The translations under genes and the position numbers were made by a program. Shown here one piece after another: positions 8,946 to 17,004 of a stretch of 64,000 bases of DNA (its first letter is position 1; each line of letters starts with the position of its first letter). Under the pieces are notes generated by a model that was not told the origin of the DNA, ran no database searches, and saw only the letters and a list, made by a program, of their open reading frames with translations. This stretch comes from Kitasatospora sp. NBC_01250. Its GTDB lineage: Bacteria > Actinomycetota > Actinomycetes > Streptomycetales > Streptomycetaceae. Location: positions 6,262,001-6,326,000 of the forward strand of contig NZ_CP108476.1 in the NCBI RefSeq assembly GCF_036226465.1, written 5' to 3'.

Positions 8946-9012
8946 ACCTGAATATTTGACACAGTGAACCTTTCATGGTCATGGTTACTTCATTGCATCA
9001 ACCTTTCAGGTG
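8946..9012. promoter_or_regulatory. Divergent promoter/operator between MarR gene and oxidoreductase
   Basis: AACCTTTCA occurs twice as direct repeats (8967-8975 and 9000-9008), 33 bp apart, which is close to three helical turns. ACCTGAA (8946-8952) and TTCAGGT (9006-9012) are exact reverse complements. TTGACA at 8956-8961 is a good -35 element for the plus-strand gene, with CATGGT 18 bp later as a weak -10. MarR binding is inferred from gene arrangement. Confidence 0.5.
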
Positions 9013-9035
9013 GAACGACAGCAAGGAGCGAACCG

Positions 9036-10061
9036 ATGGCTGAGCAGTCCGTGCCCGCAACCGCCCGCGAGTGGCACCTCAAGGCCCGGCCCAACGGCTG
9101 GCCGGTGCCCTCCGACGCCGCCCTGGTCGAGGCGCCGGTCCGCGAGCCGCAGCCGGGCGAGATCCTGGTGCGCAACGCCTACCTCTCGGTCGACCCGTAC
9201 ATGCGCGGCCGGATGAACGACGTCAAGTCCTACGTCCCGCCGTTCGAGCTGGACCAGCCGATGGACGGCGGCGCGGTCGGCTACGTGGTGGCCTCGGCCG
9301 CCGAGGGCTTCGCCGTCGGCGACGCGGTGCTGCACGGCCTGGGCTGGCGCGAGTACGCCACCGTGCAGGCGGCGCACGCGGTCAAGGTGGACCCGGCGCA
9401 CGCGCCGCTCTCCTACTACCTCGGCGTGCTCGGCATGCCCGGCCTGACCGCCTACGCGGGTCTGGTCGAGGTGGCCGGCATCAAGCCGGGCGATGCGGTC
9501 TTCGTCTCCGGCGCGGCCGGCGCGGTCGGTTCGCTGGTCGGTCAGATCGCCCGGGTCAAGGGCGCCTCCCGCGTGGTCGGCTCGGCCGGTTCGGCGGCCA
9601 AGGTGGCCAAGCTGGTGGACGACTACGGCTTCGACGCCGCCTTCGACTACAAGCAGGGCCCGGTGGCCGAGCAGCTCGCCAAGGCCGCGCCCGAGGGCAT
9701 CGACGTCTACTTCGACAACGTCGGAGGTGACCACCTGGAGGCCGCGATCGGCGCCCTCAACGTGCACGGCCGCGCGGTGCTCTGCGGGGCGATCGCCCAG
9801 TACAACGAGACCGCCCCGCCGACCGGTCCGCGCAACCTGGCGCTGGCGATCGGCAAGCGGCTGCGGCTGCAGGGCCTGCTGGTGCGCGACCACACCGCGC
9901 TGCAGCCGCAGTTCGTGGCCGAGGTGGCCGGCTGGCTGAAGGACGGCAGCCTGCACTACGACGAGACGGTGGTGGACGGCGTCGAGCACATGATGGACGC
10001 CTTCCTCGGCCTGATGCACGGCGAGAACACCGGCAAGATGGTCGTCAGCCTCGCCCCCTGA
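9036..10061 (+). CDS. NADP-dependent oxidoreductase, medium-chain dehydrogenase superfamily
   Basis: 341 aa from ATG at 9036, with AAGGAGCG 7 bases upstream. It belongs to the zinc-free MDR branch with prostaglandin reductase, leukotriene B4 dehydrogenase and E. coli CurA. Signatures are LSVDPYMRGRM near the N-terminus, the nucleotide loop VFVSGAAGAVGSLVGQIAR, and YFDNVGGDHLEAAI, all typical of this branch. Members reduce the double bond of alpha,beta-unsaturated ketones and aldehydes with NADPH in the cytosol. The divergent MarR gene suggests induction by an electrophile or phenolic. No catalytic zinc ligands are visible, as expected. Confidence 0.9.
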   Translation: MAEQSVPATAREWHLKARPNGWPVPSDAALVEAPVREPQPGEILVRNAYLSVDPYMRGRMNDVKSYVPPFELDQPMDGGAVGYVVASAAEGFAVGDAVLHGLGWREYATVQAAHAVKVDPAHAPLSYYLGVLGMPGLTAYAGLVEVAGIKPGDAVFVSGAAGAVGSLVGQIARVKGASRVVGSAGSAAKVAKLVDDYGFDAAFDYKQGPVAEQLAKAAPEGIDVYFDNVGGDHLEAAIGALNVHGRAVLCGAIAQYNETAPPTGPRNLALAIGKRLRLQGLLVRDHTALQPQFVAEVAGWLKDGSLHYDETVVDGVEHMMDAFLGLMHGENTGKMVVSLAP

Positions 10062-10080
10062 TCCGACGTCAGGATCTGCC

Positions 10081-10117
10081 CGCGCCCCGATCGGCCGTCA
10101 AGGCCGCTCGGGGCGCG
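10081..10117 (+). terminator. Hairpin terminator after the oxidoreductase gene
   Basis: A 10-bp outer stem CGCGCCCCGA / TCGGGGCGCG with an inner GGCC/GGCC pairing lies 20 bp after the stop. No U-tract follows, as is usual in actinomycetes. Confidence 0.65.
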
Positions 10118-10461
10118 CGGCGTTGTCGCGCGCGACCCCGGAAGGCGTGTTCCAGCCGGTTCCGACGGAGCGTCAGACGACCCCGGGTGCGGCGCGATAG
10201 CGTGAGGACACCGCCGAAGCGCCACCCGATGGGGCCGTTCGGGGGAGAGATCCCGATCAGGGGTAGACCTCTCCTCGGAACTGACTACCATGGTGGAAGC
10301 TTGTCCGTTTTGCTCAAGTTAGTGACTTAATGTCGGTTGATCTGAGTCACAACAGGATCAGAATCGGACAGGAGTCGGCCAAGTGTGGCGCCCAGGACCA
10401 ACCGGCCACCGGCACGAGGCAGCTGGGGAAGGCGACCCTCGTCCACAGCCTGGAGGTCCCG
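10118..10461 (+). other. Gene-less leader upstream of the DUF3145 gene
   Basis: 344 bp with no supportable gene. The frame open from 10330 has no ribosome binding site and weak codon pattern before 10462. The AT-richer part around 10290-10350 probably holds the promoter. TTGCTCAA at 10310-10317 resembles half of the palindrome at 33002 but has no second arm. Confidence 0.4.
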
Positions 10462-10956
10462 GTGACGACACGTGGAGTCCTGTACATCCACTCCGCGCCC
10501 CGCGCGCTGTGCCCGCACGTCGAATGGGCGGTGGCGGGCGTGCTCAACGTGCGGGTCAGCCTTGACTGGATCCGCCAGCCGGTCGCCCCCGGCCAGTGGC
10601 GCTCCGAGCTGTCCTGGCAGGGGGAGGTGGGCACCGCCTCCAAGCTCGCCTCCGCGCTGCGCGGCTGGCAGCTGATGCGCTACGAGGTGACCAGCGAGCC
10701 CTGTACCGGCGCCGAGGGCGAGCGCTACAGCAGCACCCCCACGCTCGGCATCTTCCACGCCGTCACCGGCATCCACGGCGACATCCTGATCCCCGAGGAC
10801 CGGCTGCGCGCGGTGCTCCTGCGGGCCCGCAGCGAGGGCAGCGACCTGGAGGCGGAGCTCTCCCGGCTGCTCGGCAAGCCCTGGGACGACGAACTGGAGC
10901 CGTTCCGGTACGCCGGCGAGGGGGCACCGGTGCGCTGGCTGCACCAGGTGGTCTGA
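10462..10956 (+). CDS. DUF3145 family protein
   Basis: 164 aa from GTG at 10462, with GGAGG 5 bases upstream. The product begins TTRGVLYIHSAPRALCPHVEWAVAG and ends ELEPFRYAGEGAPVRWLHQVV, which I recognise as the highly conserved actinomycete DUF3145 family. It has no membrane segment or signal peptide and no obvious catalytic motif. In streptomycetes it sits next to the fatty acid synthase genes, as here, where it converges on fabF. Function is unknown. A frame starting at 10330 would add 44 residues without a ribosome binding site and is not preferred. Confidence 0.85.
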   Translation: MTTRGVLYIHSAPRALCPHVEWAVAGVLNVRVSLDWIRQPVAPGQWRSELSWQGEVGTASKLASALRGWQLMRYEVTSEPCTGAEGERYSSTPTLGIFHAVTGIHGDILIPEDRLRAVLLRARSEGSDLEAELSRLLGKPWDDELEPFRYAGEGAPVRWLHQVV

Positions 10957-10979
10957 GGGCGCGGGGCGAGGACCCGATA

Positions 10980-11010
10980 CGAAAGGGGCCCCACGAGGGG
11001 GCCCCTTTCG
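10980..11010. terminator. Bidirectional hairpin between DUF3145 and fabF
   Basis: A perfect 13-bp stem (CGAAAGGGGCCCC / GGGGCCCCTTTCG) with a 5-base loop lies between two converging genes, 24 bp after DUF3145 and 66 bp after fabF. Confidence 0.75.
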
Positions 11011-11075
11011 CGTGCTGGTCCGTCAGGCGGTGCGGTTGCCGGGCGGACCGGTCCCTGTCTTCGTCAGGCGGTCGG

Positions 11076-12344
11076 TCAGACGGTGCGGAAGGCCAGCACC
11101 ACGTTGTGACCACCGAAGCCGAAGGAGTTGTTGAGCGCGGCGATCCGGCCCTCGGCGGGCAGCTCGCGCGGCTCGAAGCGGACGATGTCCGCGTCCACGT
11201 CGTCGTCCAGGTCGTCCACGTTGATGGTCGGCGGGGCCTGGCGCGTGGCGAGTGCCAGCACGGTGGCCACCGTCTCGATGCCGCCGGCGCCGCCCAGCAG
11301 GTGGCCGGTCATCGACTTGGTGGAGGAGACGGCCACGTGGTCCAGGTGCTCGCCGAGCTCCTTGCGCAGCGCCTTGATCTCGGCGACGTCGCCCTGCGGG
11401 GTCGAGGTGGCGTGCGCGTTGACGTGCACCACCTCGGCCTTGTCCAGGTCGGTGGAGGCGAACAGGTGGGCCAGCGCCCGGGCGATGCCCGAACCGGTCG
11501 GCTCCGGCTGCGCGATGTGGTGGGCGTCCGAGGACAGGCCCTGGCCGACCGCCTCGCAGTAGACCTTGGCGCCACGGGCGGCGGCGTGCTCGGCCGACTC
11601 CAGCACCACCACGCCGGCGCCCTCGCCCAGCACGAAGCCGTCGCGGCCCTTGTCGAAGGGGCGCGAGGCGCGCTGCGGCTCGTCGTTGTTCTTGGACATC
11701 GCCATCATGTTGGCGAAGGCGACGATCGGCAGCGGGTGGATCGCCGCCTCGGTGCCGCCGGCCACCACGACGTCGGCGCGACCGCTGCGGATCATCTCGA
11801 TCGCGTAGCCGATCGCCTCGGCGCCCGAGGCGCAGGCCGAGACCGGGGTGTGCACGCCGGCCTGGGCGCCGACCTCGATGCCCACGTTGGCGGAGGGGCT
11901 GTTGGGCATGAGCATCGGCACGGTGTGCGGGGACACCTTGCGAACGCCCTTCTCCTTCAGCACGTCGTACTGGTCGAGCAGGGTGGTCACGCCGCCGATG
12001 CCGGAGGCGATCACGGTGCCCAGGCGCTCGGGGTTCAGGGTGGAGGCCTCGTCGGTGGCCGCGACCTGGTAGCCGGCGTCGGCCCAGGCCTCACGGGCGG
12101 CGATCAGCGCGAACTGGGCCGAGCGGTCCAGCTTGCGGGCCAGCGGCCGGGGCAGCACCTCGCCGGGGTCCACCGCGGTGCGCGCGGCGATCCGGACCGG
12201 CAGGTCGGCGGCCCACTCCTCGGTCAGGGCGGCAACCCCGGAACGGCCGGCGAGCAGTCCCTCCCAGGTGGTGGCGGCGTCGCCGCCCAGCGGCGTGAAG
12301 GCGCCGATACCCGTGACTACCACGGTGCGGTTTTCAGCGGTCAC
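11076..12344 (-). CDS. fabF: 3-oxoacyl-ACP synthase II
   Basis: 422 aa from GTG at 12344. It catalyses the elongating condensation of acyl-ACP with malonyl-ACP in type II fatty acid synthesis. The Cys-His-His triad is visible: Cys171 in VSACASGAEA, His311 in NAHATSTPQGD and His348 in SMTGHLLGGAGG. The C-terminus INNSFGFGGHN is read here as LNNSFGFGGHN. Length and sequence are typical of the housekeeping enzyme and not of a polyketide synthase KS, which would pair with a chain length factor. An in-frame GTG at 12362 lacks a ribosome binding site. It is the last gene of the fabD-fabH-acpP-fabF operon, 95 bp after acpP. Confidence 0.97.
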   Translation of the reverse strand: MTAENRTVVVTGIGAFTPLGGDAATTWEGLLAGRSGVAALTEEWAADLPVRIAARTAVDPGEVLPRPLARKLDRSAQFALIAAREAWADAGYQVAATDEASTLNPERLGTVIASGIGGVTTLLDQYDVLKEKGVRKVSPHTVPMLMPNSPSANVGIEVGAQAGVHTPVSACASGAEAIGYAIEMIRSGRADVVVAGGTEAAIHPLPIVAFANMMAMSKNNDEPQRASRPFDKGRDGFVLGEGAGVVVLESAEHAAARGAKVYCEAVGQGLSSDAHHIAQPEPTGSGIARALAHLFASTDLDKAEVVHVNAHATSTPQGDVAEIKALRKELGEHLDHVAVSSTKSMTGHLLGGAGGIETVATVLALATRQAPPTINVDDLDDDVDADIVRFEPRELPAEGRIAALNNSFGFGGHNVVLAFRTV

Positions 12345-12439
12345 TGGTTCTTCTTCTCTCACGTGTGCGGGGGCGGGTGGGGCCGGCCGGAGGGGGCCCG
12401 GGCGGGGGCGGCGGATCGGCCGCCCCCACCCGGAACGGG

Positions 12440-12679
12440 TCAGTGGGTGAGGATGTACTCCACCGCGTCGCCGACCGTCTTCAGGTTCTTGACCTCGTCG
12501 TCCGGGATCTTGACGTCGAAGCGCTCCTCGGCGGCCACGACCACCTCGACCATGGACAGCGAGTCGACGTCCAGGTCATCGGTGAAGGACTTGTCGAGTG
12601 CGACATCCTCGGTCGGGATCCCGGCGATCTCGTTGACGATCTCCGCGAGACCTTCCAGGACCTCATCCTTGGTAGCCAT
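12440..12679 (-). CDS. acpP: Acyl carrier protein of fatty acid synthesis
   Basis: 79 aa from ATG at 12679 with AGAGGAG upstream. The phosphopantetheine attachment site is Ser40 in DDLDVDSLSMVE. The small acidic four-helix pattern (EVLEGLAEIVNEIAG, SLSMVEVVVAAEERF, TVGDAVEYILTH) is that of a housekeeping ACP. It carries growing acyl chains between FabD, FabH, FabF and the reductases. It lies between fabH (81-bp gap) and fabF in the same operon. Confidence 0.98.
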   Translation of the reverse strand: MATKDEVLEGLAEIVNEIAGIPTEDVALDKSFTDDLDVDSLSMVEVVVAAEERFDVKIPDDEVKNLKTVGDAVEYILTH

Positions 12680-12760
12680 CTTGGCTGCTCCTCTGAGTGA
12701 TGGTGGCGCCAGGCGGAATGCTCGGCGCCGGTTTGACGGTACGTAAGGCGCTATGTGTGC

Positions 12761-13807
12761 CTATGGGAGGGTAACGACTGCCGCAGCGTAGACCAGACCC
12801 GCCCCGAACCCGATGATCAGGGCGAGGTCTCCGCTCTTGGCTTCGCCGCTCTCCAGCATCCGCTCCATGGCGAGCGGGATGGAGGCCGCCGAGGTGTTCC
12901 CGGTCTCGGCGATGTCGCGGGCGACCGGCACCGAGTCGGGCAGCTTGAGGGCCTTGATCATGGCATCGGTGATGCGCATGTTGGCCTGGTGCGGGATGAA
13001 GGCGCCGAGCTGGTCGGCGCTCACCCCGGCGGCGTCCAGCGCCTGCTGGGCCACCTTGGCCATCTCCCAGACCGCCCAGCGGAAGACCGGCTGGCCGTCC
13101 ATCCGCAGCGCGGGCCACCGGGGGCCGGCCTCGGGGTGCTCGCTGTGGCCGTTGACGGCGTCCGGCTTGGCGAAGGCGGTGTCCCAGGCCTCGGTCTGGG
13201 TGATGACGTCCTTCTGGGAGGCGTCCGAACCCCAGATGACCTTGCCGATGCCCGGGGTGTCCGAGGGGCCCACCACGACCGCGCCCGCGCCGTCACCGAA
13301 GATGAAGGCGGTGGAACGATCATGCACGTCGGTCAGGTCGCTCAGCCGCTCCACGCCGATCACCAGCACGTACTCGGCGCTGCCGCCGCGGATCATGCCG
13401 TCGGCGAGGTTGAGGCCGTAGCCGAAGCCGGCGCAGGCCGCGGAGATGTCGAAGGCCGGCGCGGTGCCGCAGCCCAGCCGCAGCGCGATCTCGGTGGCCA
13501 CCGCCGGGGTCTGCTTGAAGTGCGAGACGGTGGCCACGATCACGCCGCCGATCTGCGCCGGGTCGATGCCCGACTGGGCGATCGCCTTGCCGGCGGCCTG
13601 CACCGACATCTCGGTGACGGTCTCCTCCGGGCCGGCCCAGCGGCGCTCGGTGATGCCGCTGCGGGTGCGGATCCACTCGTCGGAGGAGTCGATCCAGGTC
13701 AGCACCTCGCTGTTGGGGATCACCCGGACCGGACGGTAGCCGCCGACACCGTGGATCCGGGCGAACGCGGCACCGCCGACGGGTCGGATCTGCTGGGCGG
13801 CGGTCAT
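12761..13807 (-). CDS. fabH: 3-oxoacyl-ACP synthase III
   Basis: 348 aa from ATG at 13807. It primes fatty acid synthesis by condensing an acyl-CoA starter with malonyl-ACP; streptomycete FabH favours branched starters. The catalytic residues are Cys125 (SAACAGF), His273 (IPHQANM) and Asn304 (ETGNTSAAS). The ATG overlaps the fabD stop by 4 bases (ATGA), so translation is coupled. Length is slightly above the family norm because of an insertion around 205-235 (DTAFAKPDAVNGHSEHPEAG), which is common in actinomycete FabH. Confidence 0.97.
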   Translation of the reverse strand: MTAAQQIRPVGGAAFARIHGVGGYRPVRVIPNSEVLTWIDSSDEWIRTRSGITERRWAGPEETVTEMSVQAAGKAIAQSGIDPAQIGGVIVATVSHFKQTPAVATEIALRLGCGTAPAFDISAACAGFGYGLNLADGMIRGGSAEYVLVIGVERLSDLTDVHDRSTAFIFGDGAGAVVVGPSDTPGIGKVIWGSDASQKDVITQTEAWDTAFAKPDAVNGHSEHPEAGPRWPALRMDGQPVFRWAVWEMAKVAQQALDAAGVSADQLGAFIPHQANMRITDAMIKALKLPDSVPVARDIAETGNTSAASIPLAMERMLESGEAKSGDLALIIGFGAGLVYAAAVVTLP

Positions 13808-14748
13808 GCGGCGTTCTCCTCACCGGCGTGCTCGGCCACCAGGGCGGCAGCCTTCTCCAGGTCGGCCGGGGTCTTCAGGGCCAGCGTGGCGACGCCCTTG
13901 ACGTTGCGCTTGACCAGGCCGGTCAGCGTGCCGGCGGGGGAGAGCTCGATCACGCAGGTCGCGCCGAGCTGCTCGATGGTCTCCATGCACAGGTCCCAGC
14001 GGACCGGGTTGGAGACCTGGGCGACCAGCCGGGCCAGGACCTCGGCGCCGGACTGGACGACCTCGCCGTCCTTGTTCGAGATGTAGGGCAGCGCCGGGTC
14101 GGCCACCGTCAGGCTGGGGGCCAGCTCGGCCAGCCGGGCCACGCCCGGAGCCATGTGCTCGGTGTGGAAGGCACCGGCCACCTTGAGCGCGACCAGCTTC
14201 GCCTTGGCCGGCGGGTCGGCGCGCAGCGCCTCCAGCTGGTCCAGCGTGCCGGCCGCCACGATCTGGCCGCCGCCGTTGTTGTTGGCCGCGGTCAGGCCGT
14301 GCTCGGCCAGCTTGGCCGCGACCTCCTGCGGATCGCCGCCCAGCACCGCGAGCATGCCGGTCTCGGTGACCGCGGCGGCCTCGGCCATCGCCCGGCCGCG
14401 TTCACGGACGAAGGTCAGCGCGTCGGCGGCGCCGAGCACGCCGGCCACGGCCGCGGCGGTGATCTCACCGACGCTGTGGCCGGCCACGGCGCCGATCAGC
14501 TTGCCGGCGTCCTGCTCATCAGGGACGAGCGCACGGGCGGTGACCAGGCCGGCGGCGACCAGCAGCGGCTGGGCGACGGCGGTGTCCTTGATCTCCTCGG
14601 CCGAGGCTTCGGTCCCGTAGTGCACCAGATCGAGGCCGGCCACCTCGGACCAGGCGCGCAGCTGGTCGGCAACGCCGTCCAGCTCGAGCCAGGGGCTGAG
14701 GAATCCGGGGGTCTGGGCACCCTGTCCAGGGGCGACGATTACGAGCAC
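13804..14748 (-). CDS. fabD: Malonyl-CoA:ACP S-malonyltransferase
   Basis: 314 aa from GTG at 14748 with GAGAGGG about 8 bases upstream. It loads malonyl units onto ACP. Gly-His-Ser92-Val-Gly (AGHSVGE) is the nucleophile elbow, and His195 in AGAFHTEHM is the partner base. The N-terminal oxyanion motif PGQGAQ is present at 8-12. It is the first gene of the operon and follows fasR after a 95-bp spacer holding the promoter and a palindrome. Confidence 0.97.
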   Translation of the reverse strand: MLVIVAPGQGAQTPGFLSPWLELDGVADQLRAWSEVAGLDLVHYGTEASAEEIKDTAVAQPLLVAAGLVTARALVPDEQDAGKLIGAVAGHSVGEITAAAVAGVLGAADALTFVRERGRAMAEAAAVTETGMLAVLGGDPQEVAAKLAEHGLTAANNNGGGQIVAAGTLDQLEALRADPPAKAKLVALKVAGAFHTEHMAPGVARLAELAPSLTVADPALPYISNKDGEVVQSGAEVLARLVAQVSNPVRWDLCMETIEQLGATCVIELSPAGTLTGLVKRNVKGVATLALKTPADLEKAAALVAEHAGEENAA

Positions 14749-14817
14749 GGTTCAACCCTCTCTCGCCAGGCGCCCGTGGGCGGGTAGGCGACGGTAACGA
14801 AGATAAGGACCTCGGAT

Positions 14818-14832
14818 TGTGGAGTCTCTACA
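14818..14832. promoter_or_regulatory. Palindrome in the fabD promoter, candidate FasR site
   Basis: TGTGGAGTCTCTACA has arms TGTGGAG and CTCTACA that pair at six of seven positions. On the minus strand it lies over the expected -35 region for a -10 TTATCT near 14796, so an activator could act there. FasR of S. coelicolor is reported to activate this operon; that this palindrome is its site is inference. Confidence 0.45.
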
Positions 14833-14843
14833 GGAGGACTGAC

Positions 14844-16133
14844 TCAATCCCCGGTGGAGTCCAGCCGACCCAGGGCCAGCGCAATGCGGAGCGTGAAGGC
14901 CGAACGCACATCCGAGGGTGCGTAGCCGGTGACGTCAGTCACACGACGTAGCCGGTAGCGCACGGTGTTCGGGTGGACGAAGAGCATCCGTGCGGCACCC
15001 TCCAAGGAGGACGCCTGCTCCAGATAGACACTCAGCGTCTCCAGGAGTGCCGAGCCGGCCTCGTTCAGCGGTGTGTAGATCTCCTCCACCAGCTGACGGC
15101 GTGCGACCTGGTCGCCCGCCAGCGCGCGCTCCGGGAGCAGATCGTCGGCGAGCACCGGGCGCGGGGCATCCGGCCAGGCGGCGCAGGCCCGCAGACCGGC
15201 GGCTGCGGCATGGGCCGAACGGGTCGCCGAGAGCAGGTCGCCGACGGTCGGGCCGATCACCACGGGACCGGGCGCGAACTGGCCGATCAGCGCGCGCGCG
15301 GCGTGCACCGGCTCCTTCTCGCCGCCGACCACCACCACCAGGCGCTTGCCGAGCACCCCGGTGAGCACGTGCAGCCGGGCGTACCTGGCGGCCCGCCGGA
15401 TCGCCTCGACCACTGCCTCGCTGTCGCCGTCCGGGGCGCTGCCCATCACCACCCGCACCTGGCTGGGCTGACCCCAGCCCAGGGCGGCGGCCCGGGACAG
15501 CACGCCCTCGTCGGCGTCGCCGGAGAGCAGCGAGTTCACCACCAGGGCCTCCAGCCGGGCGTCCCAGGCGCCGCGCGCCTCGGCCGCCTGGGCGTACACC
15601 TGGGCGGTGGCGAAGGCGATCTCGCGGGCGTAGACCAGCACCGACTCGCGCATGCCGTCCTCGTCGCCGGGCGCGGCGACCTCAGGGATCGCCTCCTCCA
15701 TCACCTCGATCGTGGTGCGGATCAGCTCCACGGTCTGGCGCAGCGTGATCGCCCGGGTCAGCTCGCGCGGTGCGGTGCCGAAGACGTCGGTGCTGATCGC
15801 CTGGGGGGCCTCGGGATGGCGGTACCACTCGGTGAACGCGGCGATACCGGCCTGGGCGACCAGGCCGATCCAGGAGCGGTGCTCCGGTGGCATGCGCCGG
15901 TACCAGCCGAGCTGGTCGTCCATCCGGGCGATGGCGGCGGTCGCCAGCTTGCCGGCCGACTTCTCCAGCCGTTTCAGGGTGGCGGCCCGCAGCTCGGCAC
16001 GCTCGGCGGCGAGCCGGCGCTCGGTGGCGGTGGCACCGGAGGTGGCGGTCTTGCGTACGGGCCGCTTGGCGGGCGGCGACTGTTCGCTCGCCGCCGGGCC
16101 CGCTGGAGCTTCTGGATCTGAGGGGGCTGGCAC
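14844..16133 (-). CDS. fasR: PucR-type regulator of fatty acid synthesis (FasR)
   Basis: 429 aa from GTG at 16133. The C-terminal PucR-type HTH is clear at 376-408: SLEGAARMLFVHPNTVRYRLRRVTDVTG. The middle (about 190-330) is a GGDEF-like fold typical of PucR regulators, with VRVVMGSAPDGDSEAVV and LVVVVGGEKEPVHAARALIGQF. The N-terminal 30 residues are Ala/Pro/Lys-rich and disordered. Position immediately upstream of fabD matches S. coelicolor fasR, an activator of fabDHPF. The start is not certain because no strong ribosome binding site precedes this GTG. Confidence 0.88.
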   Translation of the reverse strand: MPAPSDPEAPAGPAASEQSPPAKRPVRKTATSGATATERRLAAERAELRAATLKRLEKSAGKLATAAIARMDDQLGWYRRMPPEHRSWIGLVAQAGIAAFTEWYRHPEAPQAISTDVFGTAPRELTRAITLRQTVELIRTTIEVMEEAIPEVAAPGDEDGMRESVLVYAREIAFATAQVYAQAAEARGAWDARLEALVVNSLLSGDADEGVLSRAAALGWGQPSQVRVVMGSAPDGDSEAVVEAIRRAARYARLHVLTGVLGKRLVVVVGGEKEPVHAARALIGQFAPGPVVIGPTVGDLLSATRSAHAAAAGLRACAAWPDAPRPVLADDLLPERALAGDQVARRQLVEEIYTPLNEAGSALLETLSVYLEQASSLEGAARMLFVHPNTVRYRLRRVTDVTGYAPSDVRSAFTLRIALALGRLDSTGD

Positions 16134-16227
16134 AGGGACAAGACTGCCTCACCGCGCGCCGACCTCGCGCCCGCCCCCCTCGCGCTGCACGCGGATGGGG
16201 CCGCGCACAACCGCTACGGTGGGTCAG

Positions 16228-17001
16228 ATGACCGACCCCGCGCGCCCTAGGGCCGACCTGCGCCGTACCGCCGAACGCTACCGCTCGACGCCCGCACCCG
16301 GGGTCGAAACCCGGCACGCCTTCTCGTTCGCGGGGCATTACGACCCGAAGAACGTTCACTTCGGCGCGCTGCAGGCCTGCAACGAGGAGACCCTGCAGCC
16401 CGGCGCCGGGTTCGAGGCGCACCGGCACCGTGACGTGGAGATCGTCACCTGGGTACTGGAGGGCGCACTGGCGCACCGGGACGGGGACGGGCACGCCGGG
16501 GTGGTGCGCCCGGGGATGGTCCAGCACCTGAGCGCCGGGCGCGGGACCAGCCACACCGAGCGCAACGTCGGCGGGGCCGACGTCCCGGTCCGGTTCGTCC
16601 AGATGTGGCTGCAGCCCGACGTCTTCGACTCCGAGCCGTCCTACGGCCTGCGCCGGGTGGCGCGGACCGCGGACGCGGTCACCCTGCTCGCCTCCGGGAT
16701 GGAGCGCGACGCCGGCACCGAGGCGCTGCGGCTGCGCCGCTCGGACGCCGCGTTGCACCTGGTCACCGCCGGCCCCGGGCGGGCGCTGCCCGACCTGCCC
16801 GAGGCCCAGTGGCGCTACGCGCACCTGACGGCGGGTTCGCTCGGCTACCGCACCATCCCCGGCCCGCGCGGAGTGGGCCGCTCGATGGAGCCGGGGGACA
16901 GCCTGCGGCTCACCGGGGAGGCCTTCGCCAGCCCGGTGGCCGGACCCGCGGGCGCCGAGCTGCTGCTCTGGGAGATGCACTCCGACCTGAAGGTCGGGTA
17001 G
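16228..17001 (+). CDS. Pirin family bicupin protein
   Basis: 257 aa from ATG at 16228 with GGTGGGT upstream. The pirin N-cupin metal site is visible: VHFGALQACNEETLQPGAGFEAHRHRDVEIVTWVLEGALAHRD (His-x-His plus later His and Glu), followed by the typical GMVQHLSAGRGTSHTERN. The C-cupin is shorter and degenerate. Cytosolic pirins bind Fe2+ and may act as quercetinases or redox sensors; the specific role here is not known. It diverges from fasR by 94 bp and converges on the hydrolase at 17005 with a 3-bp gap. Confidence 0.88.
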   Translation: MTDPARPRADLRRTAERYRSTPAPGVETRHAFSFAGHYDPKNVHFGALQACNEETLQPGAGFEAHRHRDVEIVTWVLEGALAHRDGDGHAGVVRPGMVQHLSAGRGTSHTERNVGGADVPVRFVQMWLQPDVFDSEPSYGLRRVARTADAVTLLASGMERDAGTEALRLRRSDAALHLVTAGPGRALPDLPEAQWRYAHLTAGSLGYRTIPGPRGVGRSMEPGDSLRLTGEAFASPVAGPAGAELLLWEMHSDLKVG

Positions 17002-17004
17002 CCG

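Noticed and set aside
10310-10317. TTGCTCAA near the DUF3145 promoter as a third copy of the shared palindrome
   Set aside because: Only one arm matches; the other half (GTTAGTGAC) does not, so it is within chance expectation.
11076-14748. Type II polyketide synthase cluster
   Set aside because: No chain length factor, cyclase or aromatase; gene order and sequences are those of housekeeping fatty acid synthesis.
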